NCBI RefSeq assembly: GCF_022605725.1
Contig: NC_065562.1
Coordinates: 3,658,001 to 3,722,000, forward strand
Source: Anthonomus grandis grandis
Lineage: Eukaryota; Arthropoda; Insecta; Coleoptera; Curculionidae
Direction of reading: 5' to 3'
Length of the DNA stretch: 64,000 nucleotides
Shown here: positions 47,601 through 55,802 of the stretch, one piece after another
Layout of the letters: each line of letters starts with the position of its first letter
Position numbering within the stretch: position 1 is the first letter of the stretch
Made by a program: the position numbers and the translations under genes
Notes under the pieces: model-generated
What the model saw: only the letters and a program-made list of their open reading frames with translations
Told to the model about the DNA's origin: nothing
Database searches by the model: none

Positions 47601-50600
47601 CGCATAATTTCGTCTGACGACAGTTCAGACCCAGAAAATTAAGATGAGGTTGCTGATATTAGTGAAATTCCAGCCAACCACCTCGACAGTGATCTTTTAG
47701 AATTACTGGGAGCAAATGATGCAGGGGGGCCAGAAATACACAGCAGCTTAGGGGACAGATGGTCTTCTATTTTGATGAAGGGTAGCCCTGAAGAACGTAA
47801 CAGCCTAATAGGTGATTACCCGATTCCCGCTAATTGTGAATATTTGAACGCTCCAAAATTAAATTATATTATAGCAGCGGCAATATCTGACTCGACTACT
47901 CGCAGAGACATACGTCTTTCTTTGCTGCAAACACAAGTAGGGGCAGCGGTAACTGCAATAGGACACTCCTTAACTCCCCTGTTAAAGGAGGAAGGGGGAG
48001 GAGAGAAAAATAAGACCTTGGTTAAGCAACTGAGCGATGCTGGTAGATCAATGGCTGATTTATTCCATAGTAATAAATCAGCATAGTAATAATATCTCGG
48101 AGAGAATTGATTACAATGTATCTAAACAAAGATCTAAAAGAAGCATTGGAGAAATCTTCTATTACTTCTTTCCTTTTTGGAGATGACTTAGAAGATAGAA
48201 TTAAAACTTCTAAGAATATTTTAAAATCAAGTCAAGACCTGAAAGGAGTCAGACCTAAGCAGAACCTGAAAAATTTGAACTTCAGAGGCCTGCCCTCGTA
48301 CTCAGAGGGCACTCTCCAGAGCAGGCCATCAACGTCGGCATACACCCCACATCGTCGCCAGTTCCACAACAGCAGACAGTTTGCGAAAAACAAACAGTTT
48401 CAGAACCAAAACAAACAACGCCGGCAACAGGGTCGCAAGAACCCTAATTCGACCCGCTCCACGAACAAGAGAGACAACAGATTTTAGAACTTGAGGTTAG
48501 TACTTTTGCTGGAAGATTAAGTAAATATTATAGTAACTGGTGTAATATTACATTAGACTGTTCTATTTTATCCCGTATTAAAGGAGTAACTATACCCTTT
48601 TTTTAAAAACCCTTTCAAAGGAGAATACCTAAAGAGCCAAAATGGTCTGTTACTGAAAAATGTCAGATAAAAAAAATCCTTAAAGGAATTGTTAGATAAA
48701 GGTGCTTCTTTCTAATGCTTTGCTAATCTTTAAATAAATTTGTCAGATATAAGCATTTTAAACTTGAGGATCATAAAACAGTCATGAAACTAATTTCTCA
48801 AGGTTGCTTTTTAGCGACATTGGATCTTAAAGATGCATATTTTTTGTTATCCATTAAGAAATCAGACAGAAAATATTTAAGGTTTAAATTTCAGAATGAC
48901 CATCAATTTAATAGTCTTCCTTTTGGCCTAAGCTGCGCTCCTAGAATTTTGACCAAAATAATGAAACCTATTTTAGGTCTACTTAGAAGTCTAGGGCGTA
49001 TTTCAAATGTATATTTGGATGATTTTTTACTAATCGGTCAATCTTATACAGAGTGTCTGCTTAATATTATAAAGACTATTCAGGTTTTAAGGAATCTGGG
49101 ATTTATTATAAACTTTAAGAAAAGAGTGTTAGAGCCCACTCACTATTGTAATTATTTAGGTTTTCGTTATGATTCAAAGAATTTGACTGTTTCACCCCCA
49201 GAAGCCAAACAGTCAAAAATTAAGTGTTTAGTCAAAAAATACCAAGGAAAAACAGAATGCAAAATTGGAAAGTTTGCGGCTTTTATTGGAAATTTAATTG
49301 CGTCTTGTCCAGTTATTCCGTATGGAGGGTTTATATTAAACAATTTGAGCGAGCTAAATATAAAGCATTACAGGCATCAAGAGATGATTACGACTCGATA
49401 ATGAGGTTACCCTCGAAGTTATCCGAAGATTTTAAATGGTGGCTCAATAATATCTATTCTGTAAAATCGCTAAAACCATTACATTTTACATTAGAAATTT
49501 TCTCGGATGCATCTCGCACTGGCTGGGGTATATTCTATAATGATAGAAAAATTGGGGGATATTGGCTTTTTTCCGATTAAAATGTTTTGCGAAAAACATT
49601 TCCAATTGTTCTATCTTGTGCAGAATTGATAACACTATGGCTATAGCTTCTGTTAACCGCATGGGTAGCGTTCAATTTAAAAAATTGAATTACGTTTCTA
49701 GAAATTTGGCAATGGTGCGAGAACCGGAATGTTTTCTTGTTTGCCTCATAAAATTGTCGGATAACAAAGAGGCTGATGAGCAATCAAGGGTCATTAACTA
49801 TAACACTGAGTTTCAACTTAATCAAGAGATATTTCAAATAATTGGTTACACGTTTAATAAGCCGGACATTGATTTATTTGCCAGCCGAAACAACAGAAAA
49901 TGTGAACTTTTTGTTTTTTGGTTACCAGATCCAGAAAGTGTTGCGGTCGATGCCTTCACGTTATGTTGGTCCAACCTTAATTTTTACGCCTTCCCACCAT
50001 TTGCACTGATATTGAAAGTTTGACAAAAAAATATTGAGGATAAAGCGGAAGGCATAGTTGTAGTTCCCTTTTGGATAACTCAACCTTGTACCCGGTTTAC
50101 AATTCTTTGTTGTCCGGTTACCCCATTTTCTTCAAGCCACGTGAAGACTTAATTTTGTTGTTTGATATAACGCCACATCCTCTGTGCCATCAGCTTACCC
50201 TGGTTGCCGGCCGCCTATCCGGCAAGCTTTACAAAGACAAGGAATCCCAAAAGATTCCATAAATATTTGTTTAGCATCAATTACTCCGTTCACCATTAAA
50301 CAATATAATACCGGCTTAAAGCTATGGTGGAATTATTGCCTCGAACAAAAAGTAAATGTATTTTCAGTCTCGGTAGAACACTTATTAAAATTTCTAACTA
50401 TTCATTTTCATAAAGGCATTTCTTATGAAACTTTAAATTGTTATCGTTCCGCGATTGGCAGTTAGTAGATAAGGACAATATATCAAAGGATTTTAGGATA
50501 AGACGTTTTTTAAAGGTGTTTATGGACTGAGACCAATCCACCCAAAGTACGATTCAACTTGGGATTCGATTGTCTTAACTTTAACATAGAAAAGATGCCG

Positions 50601-53600
50601 ATAAACGATTTCAGTTTAGAGCAGATAACTTACAAATTAGCGGCCTTATTACTATTGGCTACAGGGCAGCTGGTACAAGCAATAGCGAACATCGAAATCT
50701 GCAACATAGTTAACAGAAGCGATGGTGTAAATATAAAGATTCTGTAGGCTAAAGACTTCAGCACTTAATAGAAACCAACCAAATATTAATATCCCTATTC
50801 TTAATAATAAAAAACTTTGTTTGGTACATACAATTAATACCTATTTATCTTTTACTGAAAAATTGAGGGGCCCTCAGGCAAATAACTTGTTAATTATACT
50901 TAAAAAACCCCATAAAAACGCTTCTTCACAAACAATTGCTAGATGGGTTAAGAAAGTCCTAGAAGCAAGGGGATAGACACAAGCGTTTTTACAGCCCACA
51001 GAACACGCCACGCAGCTACTTCAAAAGCTGCTCTAAAAAAAGGGTGTCTCTATTGATACAATTCGTCTTTCGGCGGTTTGGTATCAGAGATCTAATACTT
51101 TCGCACAATTCTACCAAACGCCAATTAGAGACAATAATTTTGCTGCTAATGTTTTAGGTTTTCCTGATTAGCTAAGATATTTTTTGTTTTGCTTTTTCTT
51201 TTGTAACATTGTCCACTGTTGTAGGCGCATTTATATACTTTTAGTGGAATTTAATTTGTTTTTCCCCTATTTAATTCATTTATTATGTAGGTCTAGTTCA
51301 TTAGAGGCTTTTGTTTATTATATGTTATGTATACTATTTAATTTGTTTTGCAGGTTGTACCCTGTAGAAGATGTTGATGATAAAATGTATAAAATTATCT
51401 TGAAGATGTTAGATTTTTTTGGTTTTAACTTCTAAAAAAAAAAAGAAACTTAAGATCTGTGTCTTTTTTTACAAAATGTCGACCTGTTGATAAGCTTTAA
51501 ACATCTATATTGCTACTTATTTACGAGTCGAGACCTAAGATGTAATTAATAGATCAACCGTATAGTGATGTTCGATCTTAATTATATCCAGGTGTCGACG
51601 AAGTAAATAAGTCCCTCTCTACACTTTCAACTTCCTTAGATATAAACAACGGCCAAAATTTTGTTTTGCTTTGAAATAAAATAATATTCACAGCTAAGAT
51701 ATGTAGGTTTACAGATACGGATAAATAACGACTTTAATTTTTTCTTTGGAAACTGTGTGTTCATACCTGCCTTCGGAGGGTACTACATTGCTACTTATAT
51801 TTACTTATAATTTATTTTTAAATTGATTTTTGCTATAAGTGATGTAATAACCAATAAAATAAGTAACTCATTACATAGTATATTAGCTGACTTTTAAAAA
51901 ATAATTTAGAGAATTTCAAAAACTTAATAAAATAAGTTATTTAATTTTTTTCCAATATCTTCACTGTTTGACATGATTTCTTCAAGTTCTAAAAAAAGTG
52001 ATAAAGTATGTGGTATGTTGAAAAGGTAAATTTTTTTCTTTTAAAAGTTTTTGTACAGGCTGTCATTAGGTTAGAAAGTTTTGTGGTTAGAGAGTGACTT
52101 GTTCGATCGCTAAACCGATGTCCATATCAAATATAATTGTAAGATAATCCACTACAACATACAAAACAATAGATTATAAGTTAATTTTATATAAGTATAA
52201 ATAAGTGATTCATGCTATTGCTTTCATGGTGGTATTCACCCATCAGAAAGAACCAAACCTAGACCCGACAAAATTAAATAAAAAAATGTTATCAGGCTTA
52301 CCCTTCGTCAGTATTAATAAGCTGATATGCAGTAACAGTGTAGTCTTTTCCTCTATGTTTTGTTAATGATTGATTTTGAAAAATCCTAAGTTCTGCACCT
52401 ACAATATCCTCGGCCAATGGTAGCTCGGCTACATCGAACCACAGTCTTTTTCCTCTCTCGTGCCGAACACTGTCCACGCGATTCTCTAAAATTGATAGGT
52501 AGGTCTTTACCATAGATAATGTGAATTATATGAAGTTAAATTTTATTTAAAATCTTAAAATAAAAATATATGGGATTAGTAAGCACTTACTTATAATCTC
52601 AAATGTCATTATCACATCACTTTGGTCAATTTTCTGCTGTTCCTCACCACTCAAGTAAATATCCGAATCCCTTTTAACTCTTTTGTTATCATCGCCTTCT
52701 TCCAATAGTGATTTGTAAATGTCCATTAAAAACTTGGGCGCTGATTTTTTAACTGTTGCTTTGTTTATTTTTCTTGGTCGATTAGGCAAGCCTAAAAATA
52801 AAACGTCCTTTAGTATAGAAAATGTAACAATATGAAAGACAAAAAAAAACCAATTTTCTCTTGTGATTTTCTCTCTATTTATTCAAGAATTGGAAATTTC
52901 GTAGCATCATTTATTTGGGATGCTTTAAAATTCGCCAATTTGCGTGCGAATATGTAGGTACATATTTATAGAAATCATATAACTACAAATCGAAATTGTT
53001 TATTTTCATTTTGGTTTGTTTAAACGTCAGAAATTATATACACAAATAACAATCTTTATAGGTATGAATATTCTATCACATATATTTATATATTTTAACG
53101 AAATTAGGAAACACACTTTTATTGTCAACGTCAAAAGCACTAACCTAGCTCGCCTTGACTATCGCTTAATTGTTTCCAAGGTAAAAAACTGACTAAACAA
53201 TAATTAAAGCTGAATGAAATGTCACGAAGTGCGTCCTTTTTAAACCACGGTGGAACAGTTTCGAAATATTTGGAATTATCTTCAATGTTTTTGCTGAAAG
53301 AAACCAATAATTTTAGGAGAATACTGACAGTCTACGCAAGCAAGTACACAAATTTAATTAGTTTTAGTTTTTAATTCTTTGTTCTTAGTTACAACTTAAC
53401 ATAACAGAAAGGACGTTAAGATAGTAACATGCTGTATAAAGTTGGTTCATTAAACATATCATTAGGAGGTGTGTGTGTTATTCCTAAACTGAACCCTTTA
53501 GAATTCCACTATATGTAACCTCAACACAAACTTTATACATTGCTATGCACTTCATTACATTGCAATGAACCTTATAATGAGCAACGCGGCTTTAGTTAAT

Positions 53601-55802
53601 ATGCCTCTGTGCGGATTTTTTTGCTCTTAACTGGTATTTGTTTTTCTTTTTTAACATATCACGTCAAAGAAAAACAATTATTGGATGAGATACCGTATAA
53701 ATGATCCTCACAAAACTAGATGGAATTTTCAATGGTGTGGAGTAAATACAGTTTATGAATAGCAAAATGGACTGATAAGCTTTATAGATATTTTAGAGAA
53801 TGAGAAAAATATTAAATTAAATTCAACCATTGAGCCGGTGCCTATAAGCTTAGATTGAAAGACAGCGATTTCATATTTTGGTAACAGTGTTTAGTAAAAT
53901 CAATGGTGAATGAAACCAATAAGTTTAAACGCTGGGCAATGCGATGTGATACGAATGGGATAAAATACGATGAATTAAAATAATAAGAATGTTAAAAATA
54001 CATTTTTTGATATTCTCGACCAATGCCGCATAAATTCTTACCCTTTTTTGTTTACTGCTTTTACAGTTTAACAAAAGATCAAAATTTGTGTTATTGTATG
54101 GTTTCAGTACGAATTTTTGGTGCGTACGAATGAGTTGTATGAGTCTTTTAATAGTGCGTATTTTATTTGTCTGATTATTTTGTGCGGAAAAATGGCCCAT
54201 GTTTACGAAAACAATCAAACAAACAAACTAGTGGACAAAATATTTACCTATGGAAAGTGCCAACAAAATTTAGCCGAAGCATGCAGATAGTGGGCGAAAA
54301 GGTATCATCCGGCTCACGAATGTTTGTAAATTTAGTTATTACACTTCGTGACACAGGGTATTTAAACAACGGGTATTTGAACAACGAAGAGGTCACGTAG
54401 CGATATTTATATATTATAATTATATTTTCAAAACACAAAAAATTATTTAAAGTTTGTCGTAGGTGACCCGACAGTACAAAATGACTGATGTAGGGATGGA
54501 TGTGATACAACGGAGTCTATTCAGCATGCCACCGGTGGGTGTCAAACTTTTGCACCAACGGAATATAAAGAATGACATGATCTAGTTGCAAAGATACTGC
54601 ATCAAAAGCTAGCAGAAATACTAAACCTTTTATCAGTAGCCAAGGTACCATATTATAACTATAAGCCGGAACCAGTTCTTGAACATGAGTAACACAAATT
54701 GTATTAGGACCGCACTGTACTTCGGACCAACAAGTAAGTAACAATAGACCTGACCTAATACTAACCGATAAAATTTCTAGGAAGACAACCCTTATTGATG
54801 TAGCTATGTGTAATAAGAACAACCTAAGCGCAAAACATACAAGTACAGGGATCTTCGTATCAGAATACCAGATACGAAGATAATGAGAAATAAGAAAAGT
54901 GCGGACAATCTCAATTATTGTGTCAACAAGAGTTAAAGTTAATACCAAATTAATACCAAAGACCCTCATCGAAAACATAAAACTGCTCAATCTTAAGGAA
55001 AGCATCTGTAGGATAATGCAGAAGTCGACGATATTATCCACATCTCGAATTGTCAGAAAGTTCATTGGAAAAGCAGATAACATCAACTAGTTTAAAAAAC
55101 ATCATTTTATAATATATATATATATATATAATATGTATATGTAATTTTATTATAAGTTTATTATTTGTTATTAAAATTTTGTTAAAAAACTATTGTTGTT
55201 TTATTGACGATATTTGGCAAATAAAAATCCTCGGTGGTGGATTAATCCCAATCATGAGAAGTTATTTATTGTATTCTTTTTATGTGCTATATAATATGCT
55301 ATAAAACGCTTGTATATGCTATATACGCTTTAAAAAAAGTGGTTTATAAATCATATCTTAACGTTCTAAGAGCTACCTATCAATATAAAATTTAAGAACT
55401 CCCAGTTTGAAAATGTTTAACTAAATGCAATTTTGACTATATAAAGGATTAGATCATTTCAGATATCCATAAAAAGTAAATTGTCATTAATGTTATTACG
55501 CCTAAATAGCTTTTAAATAAATGAACATATCGACCATATTCATTCGACAAACTGTTTGTGCTAGCGTAAGAACATGACTTAATCTTTAAAAAATAGCCAA
55601 TAATATTAATTTTAAAAGTATACGAACCTAATAAGTTAAGTATTTCAATTTCCATTTCGCGCTTCTCGTCCTTGGTCATCATCCTATCGATAGCAGTCTG
55701 TCCTTGTCCATTGTCGACATAAATCGCCGCTTTAGGATTGCACAAAACTTGGGATAATTTCATAAAAATTAAACACAATAACAAAGAAAATGCGGGCCGC
55801 AT
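33678..55802 (-). CDS. gbb: BMP5/6/7/8-class TGF-beta ligand, glass bottom boat orthologue, seven coding exons
   Basis: The secreted growth factor signals through type I/II receptor kinases to Smad; in insects it acts in growth, neuromuscular synapses and patterning. The exons 55802-55628, 52791-52591, 52485-52302, 40674-40598, 40469-40293, 34724-34651 and 33938-33678 join in phase and give 382 residues. Signal peptide: MRPAFSLLLCLIFMKLSQVL. The prodomain contains TAIDRMMTKDEKREMEIEIL, APKFLMDIYKSLLEEG and RGKRLWFDVAELP. The mature domain has seven Cys: SSCQINTLYISFKDLNWQ, DWIIAPEGYPAYFCHGECNF, SCCAPTKL and MVVKTCGCL. Candidate furin sites are KAREIR and RVKK. The GWL.FNVT part of the prodomain is not found, so one exon (multiple of three) may be hidden in the 40.7-52.3 kb intron. 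The introns contain DIRS, Penelope, Harbinger, Helitron and LINE debris. Confidence 0.92.
34651..34724 (-). CDS. gbb: gbb exon 6: start of cystine-knot domain
   Basis: Acceptor tttttttctag; reads GYEQDTRSSCQINTLYISF, KDLNWQ; donor gtaggtt. It carries the first of the seven knot cysteines. The exon boundary WQ/DW before IIAPEGY fits known BMP gene structures. Confidence 0.92.
34850..35400 (+). mobile_element. 3' end of an I/R1-type non-LTR retrotransposon
   Basis: The plus strand holds an RNase H tail (GHAGLTGNETSDKLAKKGTE) then the C-terminal region RKHLKALMGMYTDP, HHMNRIGLTEVAECRLCMEE and DKTAEHILC (a CCHC-like motif), then after a one-base shift ENRAGQAIFDNTLPK and LSQIIELLKRADLIGEV with stop at about 35345. 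The 3' UTR is short. It lies in gbb intron 6, antisense to the gene. The 5' truncation at about 34850 is typical of LINE insertions. Confidence 0.85.
35426..36291 (+). mobile_element. D41D-type element with about 60-bp inverted ends, internally deleted
   Basis: Left end TTTTCGGTAGAGGGCACTCG and right end (reverse complement) TTTTCGGTAGAAAGCGCTCG continue as TTGCGTTAGTTTTTACTTTT on both sides, with similarity through AACTTTTTTNCAGC: about 65 bp. Length is 866 bp. The transposase remnant inside is on the plus strand. The target duplication is unclear because the left border touches the LINE 3' end. Confidence 0.85.
35780..36080 (+). pseudogene. D41D transposase C-terminal fragment
   Basis: Reads NGALYLNFLRNELGDLLEDI, PINVRQNMYIMQD, then after a +1 shift RAPAHFPRQVRNYLDEQYPE, RWIGRGGPLLWPVRSPY and NPMDFCIWRYLKST. 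QDRAPAH carries the second Asp and NPMD the third, with 41 residues between by my count. Expected SPDL reads SPY-stop. It is the same family as the elements at 2604 and 13773. Confidence 0.82.
36562..36798 (+). repeat. dispersed repeat, copy 1
   Basis: About 240 bp match 53106-53345 in the same orientation, with shared words CACTTTTATTG, AATTATTTCCAAGGTAAAA/AATTGTTTCCAAGGTAAAA, GCGTCCTTTTTAAA and GAGAATACTG. There is no ORF and no inverted ends. Copies sit in gbb introns 5 and 1, so this may be a SINE-like or non-autonomous family. Confidence 0.7.
37060..37712 (+). mobile_element. Helitron remnant with helicase scraps and 3' terminus
   Basis: The rolling-circle transposon fragment contains the N-terminal helicase motif (LLNQQKEVYGTLMKTI, FLDIPCGTGKTFLTSLLLAT with Walker A GTGKT, ALAVASS) at 37066-37290. 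After a large internal deletion comes the C-terminal helicase motif VLIPRIPMIPADMPLEFKRL, QFAIHLAFAMTINKPQGQSL, KVCGLNLQNQCFSHG at about 37390-37550. The 3' end has the Helitron signature: the hairpin GCGGAAC-GAA-GTTCGC (37685-37700) and terminal CTAA at 37709-37712 followed by T. It is too short to be autonomous. Confidence 0.88.
37681..37712 (+). other. Helitron 3' end (hairpin plus CTAA)
   Basis: A short GC-rich hairpin lies about 9 bases before CTAA, with T as the next host base. Helitrons end in CTRR after such a hairpin and insert between A and T. This fixes the right boundary of the element to the base. Confidence 0.85.
37713..40292. other. gbb intron 5 sequence without recognised elements
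   Basis: AT-rich, no sustained ORF on either strand. Scattered short frames at 38.0-38.2 kb look like old LINE text but show no motif I can name. Confidence 0.4.
40293..40469 (-). CDS. gbb: gbb exon 5: prodomain end and cleavage region
   Basis: Acceptor tttttag; reads REIRPEDIGLVTVRGDEATH, PFMVAFLKASTSVKPRKARE and IRTRVKKSDFGSVFGHHK; donor gtaggtac. PFMVAF is the conserved end of the BMP prodomain. The basic stretch holds the proprotein-convertase sites (REIR and RVKK), less canonical than the RSKR type of flies. Confidence 0.9.
40598..40674 (-). CDS. gbb: gbb exon 4 (tentative): prodomain
   Basis: The 77-base exon KVNKECPEWQIIDKYAIDAL, IIPSYA is chosen because its acceptor (ggaatagttag) restores phase after exon 3, avoiding an in-frame stop that the next possible acceptor would give, and its donor gttagta joins exon 5 in phase. 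Its residues only loosely resemble the segment that precedes REIRPEDIGLV in the family, so it could be a chance frame. Confidence 0.5.
41872..42027 (+). CDS. short highly charged open frame, doubtful gene
   Basis: ATG to TAA, 51 residues: MKPEVVQERMRLGNCTKYLE, EALDKRELFLKLIENIREKL, RKYIVKINDEF. The last 30 residues would form an amphipathic helix. It is antisense within a gbb intron, with no splice or promoter evidence, and I do not recognise it. It may be the relic of a transposon N-terminus or chance. Confidence 0.2.
   Translation: MKPEVVQERMRLGNCTKYLEEALDKRELFLKLIENIREKLRKYIVKINDEF
42391..42830. repeat. diverged tandem repeat, three to four units of about 110-120 bp
   Basis: Units start near 42391, 42511 and 42621 with AAATAAACCCCAAACACCAA-like text, then CAACCCAATCG, AATAGCAAAA.AGTTATG and a CACGTGA/CCGTGGC word, then TTTAAAATTCAATAT-like text. 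A partial fourth copy is at about 42797. Two of the units contain the palindrome CACGTG. Confidence 0.7.
43817..44104 (-). pseudogene. GIY-YIG endonuclease domain of the Penelope-like element
   Basis: The domain includes the GIY-like YSI, the YLG of the second motif, the catalytic Arg in GQTSRILKDR, and a downstream Asn/Glu region (LAQHNSNTGHSFGYEE, EMVEIYSDPNC). Such domains nick DNA to prime Penelope reverse transcription. The linker Cys pair (CNDC) is kept. The frame is open over 95 codons, so decay is recent. Confidence 0.88.
44108..44590 (-). pseudogene. Penelope-like reverse transcriptase, C-terminal half
   Basis: Begins MDHFEMKALYVMDNFLKSYV; the catalytic pair is in FVDD. The rest matches the palm-to-thumb part of Penelope RTs (VPFLGT, YTKPT, CHETLKRDNLNKLFNF). 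Upstream RT motifs 1-4 are missing. It ends in a stop just before the GIY-YIG frame, where an intact element would read through. Confidence 0.88.
44611..44656. repeat. 46-base A homopolymer
   Basis: An uninterrupted A run on the plus strand, exactly at the truncated 5' border of the Penelope-like element. Such a length is unusual unless young or an assembly artefact. Confidence 0.9.
44657..45755. other. intronic stretch with an unassigned plus-strand frame
   Basis: The frame at 44871-45176 contains SVGRTDKYIPLLESGNAAQV, ARHLVTFIPNHPVESEDVST, which reads like coding text but matches nothing I can name. No splice or TE boundary is visible. It is antisense to gbb in intron 3. Confidence 0.35.
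45756..46738 (+). mobile_element. second, short Harbinger remnant
   Basis: Ends GGGATTCTAAAATTACG (45756 on) and, in reverse complement at the right border, GGGATTCTAAAATCACG form inverted ends of 17 bp with one mismatch. Inside, plus-strand transposase scraps: FYATDCYQKSIGQ, GISKTTANRRIHKITEIIDN, then SNFPGVIDPIDCTHVTILKA with the first catalytic Asp context (IDCTH) and VDEYKF. Only about 400 bp of the transposase survive. The target duplication was not resolved. Confidence 0.7.
46976..47074 (+). repeat. DIRS left inverted terminal repeat
   Basis: About 100 bp, over 90% identical by eye to the reverse complement of 51696-51796. The outer extension (46951-46975) is matched only by the internal complementary region. 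Confidence 0.9.
47280..48487 (+). pseudogene. DIRS gag
   Basis: Starts MLFKLKQKHKRQSRDGKK, very basic (Arg/Lys-rich, nuclear-targeting type), then acidic/serine-rich (TSESSESDLEDKENRA). After a stop at 47640 it goes on with LGDRWSSILMKGSPEERNSL and IPANCEYLNAPKLNYIIAAA, SLLQTQVGAAVTAIGHSLTP. A second part (48107-48487) reads ALEKSSITSFLFGDDLEDRI and ends in a Gln/Asn/Arg-rich tail. The LNAPKLN...LL.TQ.....A..AIG text is the recognisable DIRS gag core. Two breaks inactivate it. Confidence 0.8.
48490..50022 (+). pseudogene. DIRS reverse transcriptase and RNase H
   Basis: RT from about 48784: ISQGCFLATLDLKDAYFLLS, KYLRFKFQNDHQFNSLPFGL, NVYLDDFLLIGQSYTECLLN (catalytic YLDD at about 49018) and PTHYCNYLGFRYD. 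RNase H from about 49500: EIFSDASRTGWGIFYNDRKI, CRIDNTMAIASVNRMGS, IKLSDNKEADEQSRV, then the DIRS-specific tail KPDIDLFASRNNRKCELFVF, WLPDPESVAVDAFTLCWSNL. Frameshifts near 49380 and 49560 split it. The D..F.S...K...F of the RNase H end is diagnostic of the family. Confidence 0.88.
50184..51173 (+). pseudogene. DIRS tyrosine recombinase, damaged
   Basis: Core-binding part: ITPFTIKQYNTGLKLWWNYC, VSVEHLLKFLTIHFHKGISY, CYRSAIGS. Catalytic part: FSLEQITYKLAALLLLATGQ then LVQAIANIEIC. The family's catalytic Arg in ...ATGQR is Leu here (codon ctg). Then FTAHRTRHAATSKAALKK (H-x-x-R box), frameshift, VSIDTIRLSAVWYQRSNTF and AQFYQTPIRDNNFAANVLGF with the nucleophile Tyr in FYQTPI, and stop at about 51171. 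The recombinase would integrate circular DNA copies. The Arg loss plus frameshifts make it inactive. Confidence 0.85.
51508..51796 (-). repeat. DIRS internal complementary region and right inverted terminal repeat
   Basis: 51508-51545 is the complement of the extreme left edge; 51696-51796 is the right inverted repeat. Their order (internal region, gap, terminal repeat) is the one needed to rebuild the ends of a linear copy from a circular intermediate. Confidence 0.88.
51801..52301. other. gbb intron 3 next to exon 3, no element recognised
   Basis: AT-rich with no coding signal. The gbb donor gtaagcc lies at its right border on the minus strand. Confidence 0.5.
52302..52485 (-). CDS. gbb: gbb exon 3: prodomain, FDV region
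   Basis: Acceptor ttttag at 52486; reads NRVDSVRHERGKRLWFDV, AEDIVGAELRIFQNQS and YTVTAYQLINTDEG. LWFDV and GAELRI(Y/F) are diagnostic for the BMP prodomain. It ends two bases into a codon at donor gtaagcc. Confidence 0.92.
52591..52791 (-). CDS. gbb: gbb exon 2: prodomain
   Basis: Acceptor tttttag then GLPNRPRKINKATVKKSAPK, FLMDIYKSLLEEGDD, and SGEEQQKIDQSDVIMTFEII; donor gtaagtgctt. The LP.RPR...APKFLMDIY sequence is the prodomain signature shared by gbb and BMP5-8. Confidence 0.92.
53106..53345 (+). repeat. dispersed repeat, copy 2
   Basis: Same orientation as the copy at 36562-36798, about three-quarters identical by eye. Lies in gbb intron 1, between exon 2 (52791) and exon 1 (55628). 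Confidence 0.7.
53346..54479. other. gbb intron 1, no gene recognised
   Basis: No motif on either strand. The open frames (for example minus 54218-53925) show no family text. Confidence 0.4.
54480..55090 (+). pseudogene. C-terminal tail of an R2-like non-LTR ORF
   Basis: The plus strand gives, in broken frames, CDTTESILHATGGCQTFAPT with a CX..H..C-type motif, HDLVAKILHQKLAEILNLLS, VPYYNYKPEPVLEHE, then VSTRVKVNTKLIPKTLIENI, KLLNLKESICRIMQKSTILS and TSRIVRKFIGKADN before the stop at about 55088. This restriction-like-endonuclease-type C-terminus (the D, PDL and V.....G......K motifs) is seen in R2/CRE-type LINEs of insects. The RT is missing. A TA microsatellite follows at 55117. Confidence 0.65.
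55112..55140. repeat. TA microsatellite
   Basis: An (AT)n run immediately follows the R2-like tail. It may be the element's 3' end, or the (TA)n microsatellite target. Confidence 0.75.
55628..55802 (-). CDS. gbb: gbb exon 1: signal peptide and prodomain start
   Basis: The 58 codons plus one base begin at ATG 55802. An upstream in-frame GTG at 55832 is not needed. Hydrophobic residues 4-20 form the signal peptide, ending near VLC. The exon ends AATTTATTAG-like, followed by the donor GTTCGTATA on the minus strand. The split Gly codon joins exon 2 to give LLGLPNRPRK. Confidence 0.88.

Larger units (their letters stand above)
46951..51800 (+). mobile_element. DIRS-type tyrosine-recombinase retrotransposon
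   Basis: Inverted terminal repeats of about 100 bp (46976-47074 and 51696-51796, reverse complement), with shared words AAGTAGCAATGTAGTACCCT, CCGAAGGCAGGTATGA and TTATTTATCCGTATCTGTAA. An internal complementary region at 51508-51545 (CTACTTATTTACGAGTCGAG) complements the outer left edge (46951-46989). Three genes in order: gag, RT/RNase H, tyrosine recombinase. This is the full DIRS architecture, which circularises via the internal region and integrates by recombinase without target duplication. Most frames carry a few stops or shifts. It lies in gbb intron 3, antisense to the gene. Confidence 0.93.

Noticed and set aside
47280..47642. Arg-rich frame as a protamine or SR-protein gene
   Set aside because: It is the basic N-terminus of DIRS gag, in order with RT and recombinase between DIRS ends.
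54517..55086. 189-codon minus-strand hydrophobic frame
   Set aside because: It is the antisense shadow of the R2-like tail read on the plus strand.
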